Positions 7,705-16,840 of a stretch of 64,000 nt of DNA are shown here, in pieces. The stretch is from contig NWQT01000017.1 of assembly GCA_002798295.1 (NCBI GenBank), positions 62,001 to 126,000 of the forward strand, given 5' to 3'. The notes below the pieces were generated by a model that was not told the origin of the DNA, made no database searches, and saw only the letters and a list, made by a program, of their open reading frames with translations. Every line of letters begins with the position of its first letter. Within the stretch, counting starts at the first letter, position 1. The DNA is from Lysobacteraceae bacterium NML07-0707. Lineage in GTDB: Bacteria; Pseudomonadota; Gammaproteobacteria; Xanthomonadales; Xanthomonadaceae. The position numbers were made by a program, and so were the translations under genes.

Positions 7705-9963
7705 TTAAATCATTCGCCTTGGAGGGAATGCCAAAGAGAATGGCTGATCCAAGGAAAGGTTCGGATTGTAGAAAACATCATTTTCAAGCGAGTCCCCGTA
7801 ACGATTATACATAAAATCAACTTCTTTGAAGAAGCGATCCAGTTTTTCCGGAGTATCATCACAACCTCGCGAAGCCGATTCATGGTGATACAATTCTGCA
7901 TACGGTGTCCAAACATTACGATAACCCGCCTGCTGTATCCGCAAACATAGGTCTACATCATTAAAGGCCACCGCCAGATTTTCATCTAGATACTGAACTT
8001 GCTCCAGCACACTGCGACGAACCAGAAGACAAGCTCCGGTGACCACACTAATGGACTGTGCCAGTCGGGCTCTGGCAAAATAACCATCACTGCCACGGGG
8101 CTCTCCGCAGTAAACATGCCCTGCAACCCCGCCAACGCCTTTTACGACCCCGGCATGCTGGATAGTGTCATTAGGGTAATAAAGCATCGCTCCGACTGCC
8201 CCCACACCTGGTTGTATTGCATGCCCAACCATTTCAGAAAGCCAATCTTCAGAAATTACCTCAACATCATTGTTAATTAACCCAATAATCTCACCCTTGG
8301 ACTCCAAGATTCCATGATTGTTGATTGCTGAATAATTGAATGGCGCATCGTGAGAAATAACTCTAACTCGCTCATGCCGCCCAATCTGATCCAGATAATC
8401 GAGCGTCCCCTGCTCTTTTGACTGATTATCCATTATCAAGATATCAAAATTCGAATATCTTGTTCTCTCCAAAATACTGCCTATACTAATTTTTAGCAAA
8501 TCCACCCGATCACGAGTCGGCACTATCAGACTTACCCAAGGCTCATTTTTAGGCATATGATAACGCACCCGCAAATACCCTCCCTTTGCGACACTCACAT
8601 CTGCCTGCACTGCAACCCTCTGCAAATGCTCCCGTACCGCGCGTTGTGCCGCTACTACAGCATAACTCTTTTCCTCGACGCCCAATGCCGTTGACCCTGG
8701 AATTGTGCGCCAGTGGTAGAGCACCTTGGGAATATGCACGATTTGTTCTGGTCGAATTTTTTCTATACAGCGCAGTGTCATATCCCAATCCTGAGAACCC
8801 TCCAGCCCCCTGCGAAACCCGCCAATTTCACGAACAAGCGCAGCCTCATATACACCAAGATGGGAAACACAATTCTGCCCAAGCAACAAGTCGTAGTTCC
8901 AGTCCGACTTGAAATATGGATCAAAGCGCACACCCTTTTCGTTTATTTTATCTTCGTCGCTATAAAAAATCCTAGCATTCGGATTTTTATTGATGGCATC
9001 AACAACACAAAGTAGCGCCTCAGGATGCAGCTCATCATCGTGATCTAGATACGCAAGAAATTCACCTTTAGCAATAGCCAGTGCCGAGTTATAAGAATCA
9101 GAGATATGCCCATTCTCCTCTCGAAAAATCAGACGAATACGTTGATCTTTCCTTGCGTACTCATTAAGAACCTTGACAACATGAGCCTCTTTTGATGCAT
9201 CATCGGATACACACAACTCCCAGTTCTGATATTTCTGAGCAAGAACGCTATCCAGCGCCTTACGCAACCATTTATCTGGAGTATTATAAGTTGAAAGAAG
9301 AACTGAAATTAATGGCTTCCTCTTCAATCCAGACAATATTTCACTCACCTTTTTATCGCCCAACGCATCAAATATCCCCAGCCAGCTTAAATAATCAGAA
9401 TCAACGCCAGGAAAAGATCTAATATAACGCTTCTTAAGCTCCTCTACCATATACTTCAGACCATACTGTCGAGCATTAAGAAAAATATCTCCAAACAGAT
9501 GGAAGAACTTTAATTTCCTAGATTCATCAACCTCGAAACATAGTGCCTTAATCATGGCAGCATAAGCAACCGGTCGACTCAACCGGGATATCTTGGCCTG
9601 CCCAAGTGAAAATTTCGCCTTCTGAATTGTCGGGTCAAAGCGCAGACTGCGCGCAGGCTTCAACAACACGACAATACAGTCGATCCGCTGCCCTTCCTGG
9701 CGGTACCACAATGGTATTAGAGTCGATTCGCAGGCACCTTCACCATAATCAGGATAAAGACAAGGTGAAAGAATTTGCTCCGGAGCGCTACGCAATTTTA
9801 TTTCAATACGATACCAGCCAGCCAGCCAATCCTGGCAGCCATTTTCATGCATCAACAAGAACTGCGGATCATTATTATCGCACTGCCAATGCTGCCAACC
9901 ATCCCCATCACCAACATGAGTCACTCCAAACAAGGGAGTCAGGCTAAGATTGGATTTAAACAT
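7705..9963 (-). CDS. Large glycosyltransferase with two tandem GT2 domains
   Basis: The 752-residue protein has about 210 residues of unrecognised N-terminal sequence, then two GT-A domains. The first (about 217-445) has SVLLSTYNTPDKWL and YLDHDDE as its metal-binding motif. The second (about 470-735) has SLIVPTRDRVDLL, LINNDVEV and AFNDVDLCLRI, typical of rhamnosyl/WbbL-like or bifunctional O-antigen polymerising GT2 enzymes. A GAGGGA site lies 7 bases before the ATG. The gene is visibly richer in A+T and rare codons than the housekeeping genes around it, a sign of horizontal acquisition. Two active sites in one chain would suit assembly of a repeating glycan. Sugars are unknown. Confidence 0.87.
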   Translation of the reverse strand: MFKSNLSLTPLFGVTHVGDGDGWQHWQCDNNDPQFLLMHENGCQDWLAGWYRIEIKLRSAPEQILSPCLYPDYGEGACESTLIPLWYRQEGQRIDCIVVLLKPARSLRFDPTIQKAKFSLGQAKISRLSRPVAYAAMIKALCFEVDESRKLKFFHLFGDIFLNARQYGLKYMVEELKKRYIRSFPGVDSDYLSWLGIFDALGDKKVSEILSGLKRKPLISVLLSTYNTPDKWLRKALDSVLAQKYQNWELCVSDDASKEAHVVKVLNEYARKDQRIRLIFREENGHISDSYNSALAIAKGEFLAYLDHDDELHPEALLCVVDAINKNPNARIFYSDEDKINEKGVRFDPYFKSDWNYDLLLGQNCVSHLGVYEAALVREIGGFRRGLEGSQDWDMTLRCIEKIRPEQIVHIPKVLYHWRTIPGSTALGVEEKSYAVVAAQRAVREHLQRVAVQADVSVAKGGYLRVRYHMPKNEPWVSLIVPTRDRVDLLKISIGSILERTRYSNFDILIMDNQSKEQGTLDYLDQIGRHERVRVISHDAPFNYSAINNHGILESKGEIIGLINNDVEVISEDWLSEMVGHAIQPGVGAVGAMLYYPNDTIQHAGVVKGVGGVAGHVYCGEPRGSDGYFARARLAQSISVVTGACLLVRRSVLEQVQYLDENLAVAFNDVDLCLRIQQAGYRNVWTPYAELYHHESASRGCDDTPEKLDRFFKEVDFMYNRYGDSLENDVFYNPNLSLDQPFSLAFPPRRMI

Positions 9964-9993
9964 TAATTAGTCCCTCAAAAACCAAAATTTTAA

Positions 9994-10563
9994 TTATTTG
10001 AATATGCATCTTTGCCTTTCCAAAAAATTTTTAGCTATTCTATAACCACGACCTATATCCGCCGCTTGCGCTGCCTGCATATCAGTATCCTTATCACCCA
10101 GCATCAGTGACAATGTCGAATCGGCGTCCCAATCGCGCATTGCCGCTTGCAACATTCCCGGCCGTGGTTTGCGGCACCGACACTGCGCCAGATATTCTCC
10201 AATACCAGCTTCAGGATGATGTGGACAGTAATAAGTTGCCAACAACGGGACTCCTTTCCCAGAAAATATACGATGCACCCAGGCAGTGTACTCAAGGAAT
10301 TGCTGTTCGTTATAGTAACCTCTTCCAATCCCTGCCTGATTGGTGACCACGATCAATAAATAACCCTTCTCACAGGCCTGCCTGCACAGCTCGAAGATCC
10401 CAGGCATCCAATCAGTCTGCTCTGGACGATGCACATAGCCATGATCGATATTGATTACGCCATCACGATCAAGAAACAAAGCTCGACGAGGCGTGTCAGC
10501 GGCAGCTAAAATTTCTTTGGCTGCCGGATCGATATAAGGTGGGCGCACTGTAGCAACATTCAT
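9994..10563 (-). CDS. gmhB: D-glycero-D-manno-heptose 1,7-bisphosphate 7-phosphatase
   Basis: GmhB removes the 7-phosphate from heptose 1,7-bisphosphate. The 189-residue HAD protein has motif I ALFLDRDGVINIDHG (about residues 28-42), VVTNQAGIGRG as motif II, a cysteine/histidine zinc site (YYCPHHPEAGIGEYLAQCRCRKPRPG) and motif IV LMLGDKDTDMQAA. These are diagnostic for the histidinol-phosphatase/GmhB subfamily. It overlaps hddC by 4 bases and is preceded by GGAG. Next to hddA and hddC it most likely acts on the alpha anomer, in the GDP-heptose branch, rather than on the beta anomer of the ADP-heptose route. Confidence 0.92.
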   Translation of the reverse strand: MNVATVRPPYIDPAAKEILAAADTPRRALFLDRDGVINIDHGYVHRPEQTDWMPGIFELCRQACEKGYLLIVVTNQAGIGRGYYNEQQFLEYTAWVHRIFSGKGVPLLATYYCPHHPEAGIGEYLAQCRCRKPRPGMLQAAMRDWDADSTLSLMLGDKDTDMQAAQAADIGRGYRIAKNFLERQRCIFK

Positions 10564-11258
10564 GCGAATAACTCCTGCGCGCGGTGATAGTCTTCCGGTA
10601 CTCCGATATCAATAAAGCCCCGAGTCTGCGTAAATGCCACTACCTCCCCAGCGAAGCATCTTGGACGCAATATTTCCTGCTCAAATGAAAATGGCGACTC
10701 AATTTGCATGGTGACCAAAGCTTCCACAGTAATAAAATAACAGCCGGCATTGATATAGCCTGCGCCTTGCCCGCCCTTTTCTTCAAAACCTATGACTTTT
10801 TCGTCTTGCAAACGCACTGCGCCATAGCGACCAACATCATCCACCTGTGCCAAGGCCATACCAATCGCGGCTCCATTGGCAATTACGCGCTCACGCAAGA
10901 CGGCGGGCGAATACTCCAGCCAGGTATCGCCATTGAATACATGCACACCAGTATCCGATTGCAAGGCAGATGCCGCATTTTTTAAGGCTCCCCCAGTGCC
11001 CAGGGGGCGATCTTCAATAATATGGCTGATCTTGATGCCGCACCACTCATTACCAATGGCTGCCTGAATTTTTTCAGCCATATAGCCACTGGCCAACACG
11101 ATATGCTGCATACCATCCGCCACCAACCTGTCGAGCAGGCGGCATAAAAATGGTTTGCCTGCGACCTGTGCCAGTGGTTTAGGCACATCACTGACCACAC
11201 TGCGTAGCCGGGTGCCTTGCCCTCCGACTAGAACGATGGCTTCTTCAAATATTTTCAT
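10560..11258 (-). CDS. hddC: Heptose 1-phosphate nucleotidyltransferase, GDP-heptose forming
   Basis: The 232-residue protein starts with the nucleotidyltransferase signature IVLVGGQGTRLRSVVSDVPKPL, where GGxGTRL binds the nucleotide and the Lys of PKP contacts phosphate. GTGGALKNA and FNGDTWLE follow, the latter with the catalytic metal Asp. In the HddC branch these enzymes join GTP and D-glycero-alpha-D-manno-heptose 1-phosphate. The assignment to heptose rests on position between gmhA and gmhB with hddA nearby. By sequence alone it could be another sugar-1-phosphate transferase. The gene overlaps gmhA by 14 bases and gmhB by 4. Confidence 0.87.
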   Translation of the reverse strand: MKIFEEAIVLVGGQGTRLRSVVSDVPKPLAQVAGKPFLCRLLDRLVADGMQHIVLASGYMAEKIQAAIGNEWCGIKISHIIEDRPLGTGGALKNAASALQSDTGVHVFNGDTWLEYSPAVLRERVIANGAAIGMALAQVDDVGRYGAVRLQDEKVIGFEEKGGQGAGYINAGCYFITVEALVTMQIESPFSFEQEILRPRCFAGEVVAFTQTRGFIDIGVPEDYHRAQELFA

Positions 11259-11832
11259 GCGGGAACACCCGAGCCTCGATCAGTGCACACAGCATATGGC
11301 CGATGAACTCATGTCCCTCCTGGATGCGCGGGGTTTCATTGGATGGCACGCGAAAACAGATATCGCACAGCGTCGCCAACTTGCCGCCCCCCTGCCCGGT
11401 AAAACCAATCACCTTGATACCACGCTCGTGGGCAGCCTCTGCCGCATTCACGATATTCGGTGAATTGCCGGAAGTGGAAATGGCGATGAACACATCTCCG
11501 GCCTTACCCAGCGCTTCTATCTGGCGGGCAAATACATAGTCATAGCCATAGTCATTACCGATTGCAGTCAAAATGCTGGTATCAGTGGTCAATGCTACTG
11601 CAGCTAAACCTGGACGGTCATAATAAAAACGGCTGACCAACTCACCCGCCCAATGCTGGGCATCGGCAGCACTACCACCATTGCCTGCAAGCATCAGTTT
11701 TCCGCCATCATTCAATGCTTTGCAGCATATGAGTACGGCTTGCTGCAGACTTTCCGCCAGCATAACGTCTTGCGACATTGTTCGAAAATTTGCCAACGCC
11801 CTGTCAAACTCAGCGGCAATCATGGTTTTCAT
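11245..11832 (-). CDS. gmhA: Sedoheptulose 7-phosphate isomerase
   Basis: GmhA converts sedoheptulose 7-phosphate to D-glycero-D-manno-heptose 7-phosphate, the first step of heptose synthesis. The 195-residue protein has a single SIS domain with LAGNGGSAADAQHWAGEL (about residues 47-64), the phosphate-binding loop, then AISTSGNSPNIVNA, and a C-terminal QEGHEFIGHMLC helix carrying active-site Glu and His. A GGAG site lies before the ATG. Start and stop overlap hddA and hddC. It supplies the heptose cluster and could also feed the ADP-heptose core pathway. Confidence 0.94.
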   Translation of the reverse strand: MKTMIAAEFDRALANFRTMSQDVMLAESLQQAVLICCKALNDGGKLMLAGNGGSAADAQHWAGELVSRFYYDRPGLAAVALTTDTSILTAIGNDYGYDYVFARQIEALGKAGDVFIAISTSGNSPNIVNAAEAAHERGIKVIGFTGQGGGKLATLCDICFRVPSNETPRIQEGHEFIGHMLCALIEARVFPHENI

Positions 11833-12869
11833 CGTTGTGCTCTCCAGGCAACTGCACCCTGCGGATTGAAATGAAAGTCCATCAGTTTGCCGCCCTCTCC
11901 ATTTAATGCCTGCACCAACCGGATACGATCACATGGGTCGCAGACGAACATCATAAAGCCGCCGCCGCCAGCCCCCGAAACTTTGGTGGCGCGCGCACCA
12001 TTAGCCATTGCCACACGCTCGACTTTGTCAATCATCGGATTACTGATGGAATTGGCAGTACGTTTTTTAGCAAGCCAGCCACGCTGAAAGGTGTCAGCAA
12101 AGGCATCGAAATCACCTTTTAGCAGTGCTTCTTTCATCAGCACAGCCTCTTGTTTCAGCTCATGCATGGCCTCAATTGAGTGCCCACTCGCAGCACTAGC
12201 GTTTTTCACCTGCTCATCAATAATTCGCGCCGACTCTCGCGATACACCGGTGAAATACAGCAATAGCGAGGCCTCCAGCTCCTGAGCCACCCATTCTTTA
12301 ATACGCAATGGATTAACGATGACACGGTCTCCGGGATGAAACTCCATAAAATTGAAGCCGCCAAACGCCGCTGCATATTGATCTTGCTTTCCACCAGAAA
12401 GCCCCAAATCTTTGCGCTCAATCTCGTAAGCAAGATGAGCAACTTCGTACTCCCCCAAAGGCAATGAGAAATACTCGGACAACGCCGTAATAATGGCAAC
12501 CACTAGAGTGGATGAGGAGCCAAGCCCAGAACCAGGTGGTGCGTCTGACCAGGTGCGAAGATGAATTGGTGGCAACTCACCATTCAAATAATCACGGCTA
12601 ATACGCCGACAACAACCTGCCAAAAGCGTAAGTACACCAGGTATTACCTTATCGTCCAGGCCACCCTGTGCACCCGACCAGTGCGCATTATGCTCCAATG
12701 ATTCCAGATGCCAATACTCATCGGCACTTTCCTGTACCAGGACATAAGCATATTTGTCAATGGCAGCATTCATCACAAAACCGCCATACAGATCGCAATA
12801 AGGCGCTACATCAGTGCCTCCGCCAGCAAGGCCAAGACGCAAAGGAGCACGGGCACGTACCAATTTCAT
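11829..12869 (-). CDS. hddA: D-glycero-alpha-D-manno-heptose 7-phosphate kinase
   Basis: HddA is a GHMP-family kinase that phosphorylates C1 of heptose 7-phosphate. The 346-residue protein has [17 protein letters not shown] at the N-terminus, the ATP loop [17 protein letters not shown] near residues 110-126 and the C-terminal GHMP motif [14 protein letters not shown] near 293-306. The family length fits. AGGTAAGGAA lies just before the ATG, and the start overlaps the stop of the giant fusion gene by 4 bases. Together with GmhA, GmhB and HddC this makes GDP-D-glycero-alpha-D-manno-heptose, used in S-layer glycans, capsules and O-antigens rather than in lipid A core. Confidence 0.92.
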   Translation of the reverse strand: MKLVRARAPLRLGLAGGGTDVAPYCDLYGGFVMNAAIDKYAYVLVQESADEYWHLESLEHNAHWSGAQGGLDDKVIPGVLTLLAGCCRRISRDYLNGELPPIHLRTWSDAPPGSGLGSSSTLVVAIITALSEYFSLPLGEYEVAHLAYEIERKDLGLSGGKQDQYAAAFGGFNFMEFHPGDRVIVNPLRIKEWVAQELEASLLLYFTGVSRESARIIDEQVKNASAASGHSIEAMHELKQEAVLMKEALLKGDFDAFADTFQRGWLAKKRTANSISNPMIDKVERVAMANGARATKVSGAGGGGFMMFVCDPCDRIRLVQALNGEGGKLMDFHFNPQGAVAWRAQR

Positions 12870-15800
12870 TTCCTTACCTCATCCCGAATACCACAGGCAT
12901 CCAGCAATACCTTGCGTACCGCATCACGGGAAAAATGCTGCCGGGTATAATTCACACCTGCCTGTGATGCCATGCGCCATGTATCATCATCTATTAATAA
13001 ATGCTCGATACTTGAGGCAATTTCTTCTGGCGCTTGTTTCACTGCCACAAAGCCTTCAATACCAAGTAGTCCCTGAGCACCAATTTCGGTAGTAACAAGC
13101 GGCAAACCTTGCTGCAAGGCTTCTACCACCTTGCTCTTGACACCCGCACCAAAACGCAGTGGCACGACCGCAACACGGGCATTGGCATAATGCTGCGCTA
13201 GTACTTCATCGCTGACATAGCCTGTTACTTGCACTTGCGACCCGGCCAGAGCACGCACCTGCTCAGTCGGATTGGAACCCACCAGCCACAGTTTCAATTG
13301 CGGATGACGCTTCCACAGAATTGGCATGACTTCATTGACCAGCCACAGCGCCGCATCCACATTCGGCGGATGTGCAAAACCTGCGACAAACAGTACGCCT
13401 TCCCGACTCTCGGGGATTGCATCATCAACAAAGTGGTCATAAGCATAAGCATTGATGGCGCGCGCATCGACTTTTGGCTCAAGTGCGCGTACTTCACTGG
13501 CTTCTTCTTCGGATGGATAAAGCACCACATCTGATTCACGCCAAAGTTCACGCTCATTGCTCTCCATTTCAGCAGCCTGCAATGCTAATTGCGAATTTGC
13601 ACCCACGACTGTTGCTTCACTTTGCATGCGTTTGAAGTGCAGATCATGACCGTAATACACCACTTTGGCACGAGTCTTACTACGCACGGCACCAATCAAT
13701 GGGCGGCTTACATGTGGGCGCGACAGCAGTACTGCATCCAATTGCGCCCCATACTCATCCAGCATACGCTCAAAGCCATCTGACCAACGTATGCCGTGGA
13801 AAATTTCCACCCCCATCGTTTGCAAAGCGGGCGCGTACTGAGCATCATAGAAAAGGTTTTCTGGCCAAAATTTGACCACGCATCCTGCGTCCACCAACGA
13901 ACGGATAAAGGCCAACATAGTGCGTGAACCAGCATCACGATCAGGTTGTGGAATATAGTGGTCGACTACCAAAACCACCGGCCTTGCCCACGCCCGATCA
14001 CGCGCCCGAACAATATTTTCGGCATTGGGATAGTGCGCCTTCAGCTTTCCTTGCCAGCGTGCAAACAGTTTTTTCTGGTTCTCTACCTGATAAGCCTTAA
14101 TGCCGCTACCAGTATCAGTGCCATGCGATACGCCTTCGTGGTGGATCACCACCGAACGTGGCGCGTAATACACTTCAAAGCCGGCATCACGCACCCGGAA
14201 TGCCAAGTCGGAATCTTCACAATAGGCAGGCACAAAATACTCATCAAAGCCACCCAGTTGCCGCAACAACACTGCTGAAATCAGTAACGATGCGCCCGAA
14301 CAATAATCAACGCGGCGCACATAATTAAATTCACCCGCATCGGCATCTCCCAGCCGGCCATAGTTCCAAGCCGAGCCATCACTCCATATAATTCCACCAG
14401 CCTCTTGCAATCGCCCATCGGGATAAATCAGCTTCGAACCTACCATACCTGCATCTGGATGAGTATCAAATACCTCCAGCATTGCATCCAACCAGCCCGG
14501 TTGCACCTCGGTATCATTATTGAGGAAACACACATATTCTCCACGAGCAAGCACCAATGCCTGATTACAGGAAAGCAAAAATCCTAGATTTTCAGCATTT
14601 TCGTGATAGCGCAGACCCGGCACAGTACGCAGCACCTCCATTGCCGAATCACCTGAAAAGTCTTCCAGCACAATTACTTCATAGGTTGCATTATCGGGCA
14701 AAGCTTGAATTGAGCGCAGACAGCGCAAGGTATAATTCAGCTTGCCATAAGTTGGAATGACCAGCGACACCTTGGGGGAATTCCACTGAGCGAAAGCTAA
14801 GCCCTGAACAGAACATTCATCCTCTAGCACATTGGAATCGGAATTTCCGTTTTCCAACGGCTGTGGCATGCTCCACGGCAACATCGATGGAGGCTCGGGA
14901 ATTTTGAATTCAGCATGTGCTCCGCTAATATTCGCCTTCATGCGACGTAATAACGAGGTTATACGCCAAGATCTGGAAGCAAGCAGCATTTGCAAGGCTT
15001 GCTGTAATTGTTCGGCATAACCTTTTTGTAGGTTGAACTGGTGTTGCATATGTTGCAAAGCAGCACGCTTGTTGAGCAATTCCGTTTCCAGGCTTTGCAC
15101 TTGCAGCAAAGCATGCTTGCGCTCGATACGTAACTGCACCAGATCCATCACCTCCCCGCGCAAGCTTTCCAGTTCTTTGGATTGGCTCTTGGCCAAGGCG
15201 ACCACTTGCTCATGCTCAGCCACAACCTTGCCGTGCTCTTCACGTAAATCATCTAACTGCATATCTAGCTCCTTGGCCCAAGCAACTGTTTGCTCATGCT
15301 CAGCCACAACCTTGCCGTGCTCTTCACGTAAATCATCCAGCTGCATATCTAGTGCCTTGGCCCAAGCAACTGTTTGCTCATGCTCAGCCACAACCTTGCC
15401 GTGCTCTTCACGTAAATCATCTAGCTGCATATCTAGCGCCTTGGCCCAAGCAACTGTTTGCTCATGCTCAGCCACAACCTCGCCATGAACCTCACGCAAA
15501 TTATCCAGTTGCACATTCAACTTCTTTGCCCAACCAATCGCCTGCGCATGCTCGCTCACCAGACTACCATGCTGCTCGCGCAAGACTTGCAGCTCACCAT
15601 CTAGCTTTCTGGCCCAAAGTACCGTCTGCTCATGTTCAGCGGACGCACGCTGATATTCATGTTCCAGGTTTTGGAGCCGCTCACCTAGCATGACTACTCG
15701 GTCATCCGAATTATTCAGCGCTTGTTGCAAGATCGCGCTTTCGATCTTGGCAGCATCGACTTGTTGGCGACTATCAGCCAACATTTCAGCCAGTCCATCT

Positions 15801-16609
15801 ACAACGGAACTCGTCTGATCAAGCACCACATCCACGCTGTCCTCAATTTGTTGTCGCTGCATTTGTCCAACTTCAGCGATATACAAATCGCGCAATGGCA
15901 CCAACAACGGCAGCTCTACATGCCCAGAAGCATGATGATGCCGCAGCTGCGGACGCAAAAATTTTTCTATTTCTGCACATTGAGCAGCATCTGGTGCCAG
16001 CAATAGCCCCAAATCCCTGCCAATATGTTCAAGCGCGGCACGCCAGTCCTGCAAAATCCCCTGATAGCTAATGAAAGACCTACGCAACCTGCGGCTGACA
16101 ACTTCGGCCTCCCGCATATACCTTGCCCAAAGCAATTCACCCACAGCTGTCGGCACTTTGTTCCGCTTGTGCAGAGACTGAGCTACTTCTGAGGGGTCAC
16201 GGCTCACCAGCAGCACCCTTGGCTCGATACCTTGGCGCTGTAACTGATCTATCCACAATGGTGCCAGACGACATAAGCGCGGATCTTTCAACCCACATAG
16301 CTCATGCCCAACAAATTCGCGTTCAATCAAATCGGCAATTTTTTCCGCCGCCTGCCTAGCCGCTGCACTATCTAACCAATCCTTAGGCATCAGGCGAACA
16401 TCATCCCAACTCCTACCCAAGTCGAACATCAATCTTTCATTGATTTCCACTGCTTCGGCATGCTCCCAAAAGCCCAGCGGATTATCGTCTCCCGCAGGCA
16501 TCAACTTACTGCCCAGATATACCCCACAGATATTCAACAAGCGAGTTGCGAGTGAAGTGCCGCTACGATGCATGCCCAATACTAAGACAGCAATCGGAGG
16601 AGATTTCAT
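12866..16609 (-). CDS. Giant fusion: sulfotransferase, coiled coil with repeats, GT2 and GT4 domains
   Basis: At 1247 residues this protein joins three enzyme modules. Residues 1-230 are sulfotransferase-like, with [17 protein letters not shown] (P-loop) and [15 protein letters not shown] (3'-phosphate site). Residues about 260-560 are heptad-rich coiled coil with three near-identical 28-residue repeats at about 380-463. Residues about 612-860 are a GT2 domain ([36 protein letters not shown]). Residues about 875-1245 are a GT4 domain ([22 protein letters not shown]). It heads the heptose operon and overlaps hddA. One chain could extend and sulfate the same glycan, with the coiled coil as spacer or oligomer. 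No clear Shine-Dalgarno site precedes the ATG. Confidence 0.9.
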   Translation of the reverse strand: MKSPPIAVLVLGMHRSGTSLATRLLNICGVYLGSKLMPAGDDNPLGFWEHAEAVEINERLMFDLGRSWDDVRLMPKDWLDSAAARQAAEKIADLIEREFVGHELCGLKDPRLCRLAPLWIDQLQRQGIEPRVLLVSRDPSEVAQSLHKRNKVPTAVGELLWARYMREAEVVSRRLRRSFISYQGILQDWRAALEHIGRDLGLLLAPDAAQCAEIEKFLRPQLRHHHASGHVELPLLVPLRDLYIAEVGQMQRQQIEDSVDVVLDQTSSVVDGLAEMLADSRQQVDAAKIESAILQQALNNSDDRVVMLGERLQNLEHEYQRASAEHEQTVLWARKLDGELQVLREQHGSLVSEHAQAIGWAKKLNVQLDNLREVHGEVVAEHEQTVAWAKALDMQLDDLREEHGKVVAEHEQTVAWAKALDMQLDDLREEHGKVVAEHEQTVAWAKELDMQLDDLREEHGKVVAEHEQVVALAKSQSKELESLRGEVMDLVQLRIERKHALLQVQSLETELLNKRAALQHMQHQFNLQKGYAEQLQQALQMLLASRSWRITSLLRRMKANISGAHAEFKIPEPPSMLPWSMPQPLENGNSDSNVLEDECSVQGLAFAQWNSPKVSLVIPTYGKLNYTLRCLRSIQALPDNATYEVIVLEDFSGDSAMEVLRTVPGLRYHENAENLGFLLSCNQALVLARGEYVCFLNNDTEVQPGWLDAMLEVFDTHPDAGMVGSKLIYPDGRLQEAGGIIWSDGSAWNYGRLGDADAGEFNYVRRVDYCSGASLLISAVLLRQLGGFDEYFVPAYCEDSDLAFRVRDAGFEVYYAPRSVVIHHEGVSHGTDTGSGIKAYQVENQKKLFARWQGKLKAHYPNAENIVRARDRAWARPVVLVVDHYIPQPDRDAGSRTMLAFIRSLVDAGCVVKFWPENLFYDAQYAPALQTMGVEIFHGIRWSDGFERMLDEYGAQLDAVLLSRPHVSRPLIGAVRSKTRAKVVYYGHDLHFKRMQSEATVVGANSQLALQAAEMESNERELWRESDVVLYPSEEEASEVRALEPKVDARAINAYAYDHFVDDAIPESREGVLFVAGFAHPPNVDAALWLVNEVMPILWKRHPQLKLWLVGSNPTEQVRALAGSQVQVTGYVSDEVLAQHYANARVAVVPLRFGAGVKSKVVEALQQGLPLVTTEIGAQGLLGIEGFVAVKQAPEEIASSIEHLLIDDDTWRMASQAGVNYTRQHFSRDAVRKVLLDACGIRDEVRK
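15220..15471 (-). repeat. Three tandem 84-bp repeats inside the fusion gene
   Basis: Three head-to-tail units begin at 15220, 15304 and 15388, with a fourth, diverged one from 15472. Each codes for 28 residues such as [20 protein letters not shown] followed by VAEHEQTV. The copies differ at only a few bases, so they are young or kept alike by recombination. Unit length is a multiple of three, so gain or loss keeps frame and would only lengthen or shorten the coiled coil. More degenerate versions extend on both sides. Confidence 0.93.
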
Positions 16610-16641
16610 GAAAGAGAGGTGCGAAGGAGGAATATTTGCGA

Positions 16642-16647
16642 AGTATA
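16642..16647 (-). promoter_or_regulatory. Possible -10 box of the glycan/heptose operon
   Basis: TATACT lies on the minus strand about 33 bases before the ATG of the fusion gene. No convincing -35 box is found at 16-18 bases. The operon might use an activator or another box here. The promoter must lie in 16610-16770, since a terminator closes the upstream gene. Confidence 0.28.
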
Positions 16648-16770
16648 CGCCAGCGCATGACTCACCGCGACCCTATAGGCCTTAGCATAGCGTCATTCTT
16701 CACAGAAAAGTCTATACCGGGGAAGACCACCAACCAGCCGGGTAGCCAACAAGCGAAATATACCCAGAAG

Positions 16771-16806
16771 CAAAACAAGAAGCGGGCGGCTTACGCCACC
16801 CGCTTC
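16771..16806 (-). terminator. Strong Rho-independent terminator of the S-layer-like gene
   Basis: On the minus strand a 12-bp stem (16779-16790 with 16795-16806, one G-T type mismatch region, GTAA loop) is followed by TTGTTTTG. It begins about 35 bases after the stop codon at 16841. It isolates the highly structured upstream gene from the glycan operon. Confidence 0.9.
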
Positions 16807-16840
16807 TTTGTTGCTTAACCCTAAGGCTGTGTACTACGAA

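Noticed and set aside
16636-16818. A 60-codon plus-strand frame after an AGGAGG-like sequence.
   Set aside because: It crosses the terminator hairpin, starts in the leader of the glycan operon and has no coding character.
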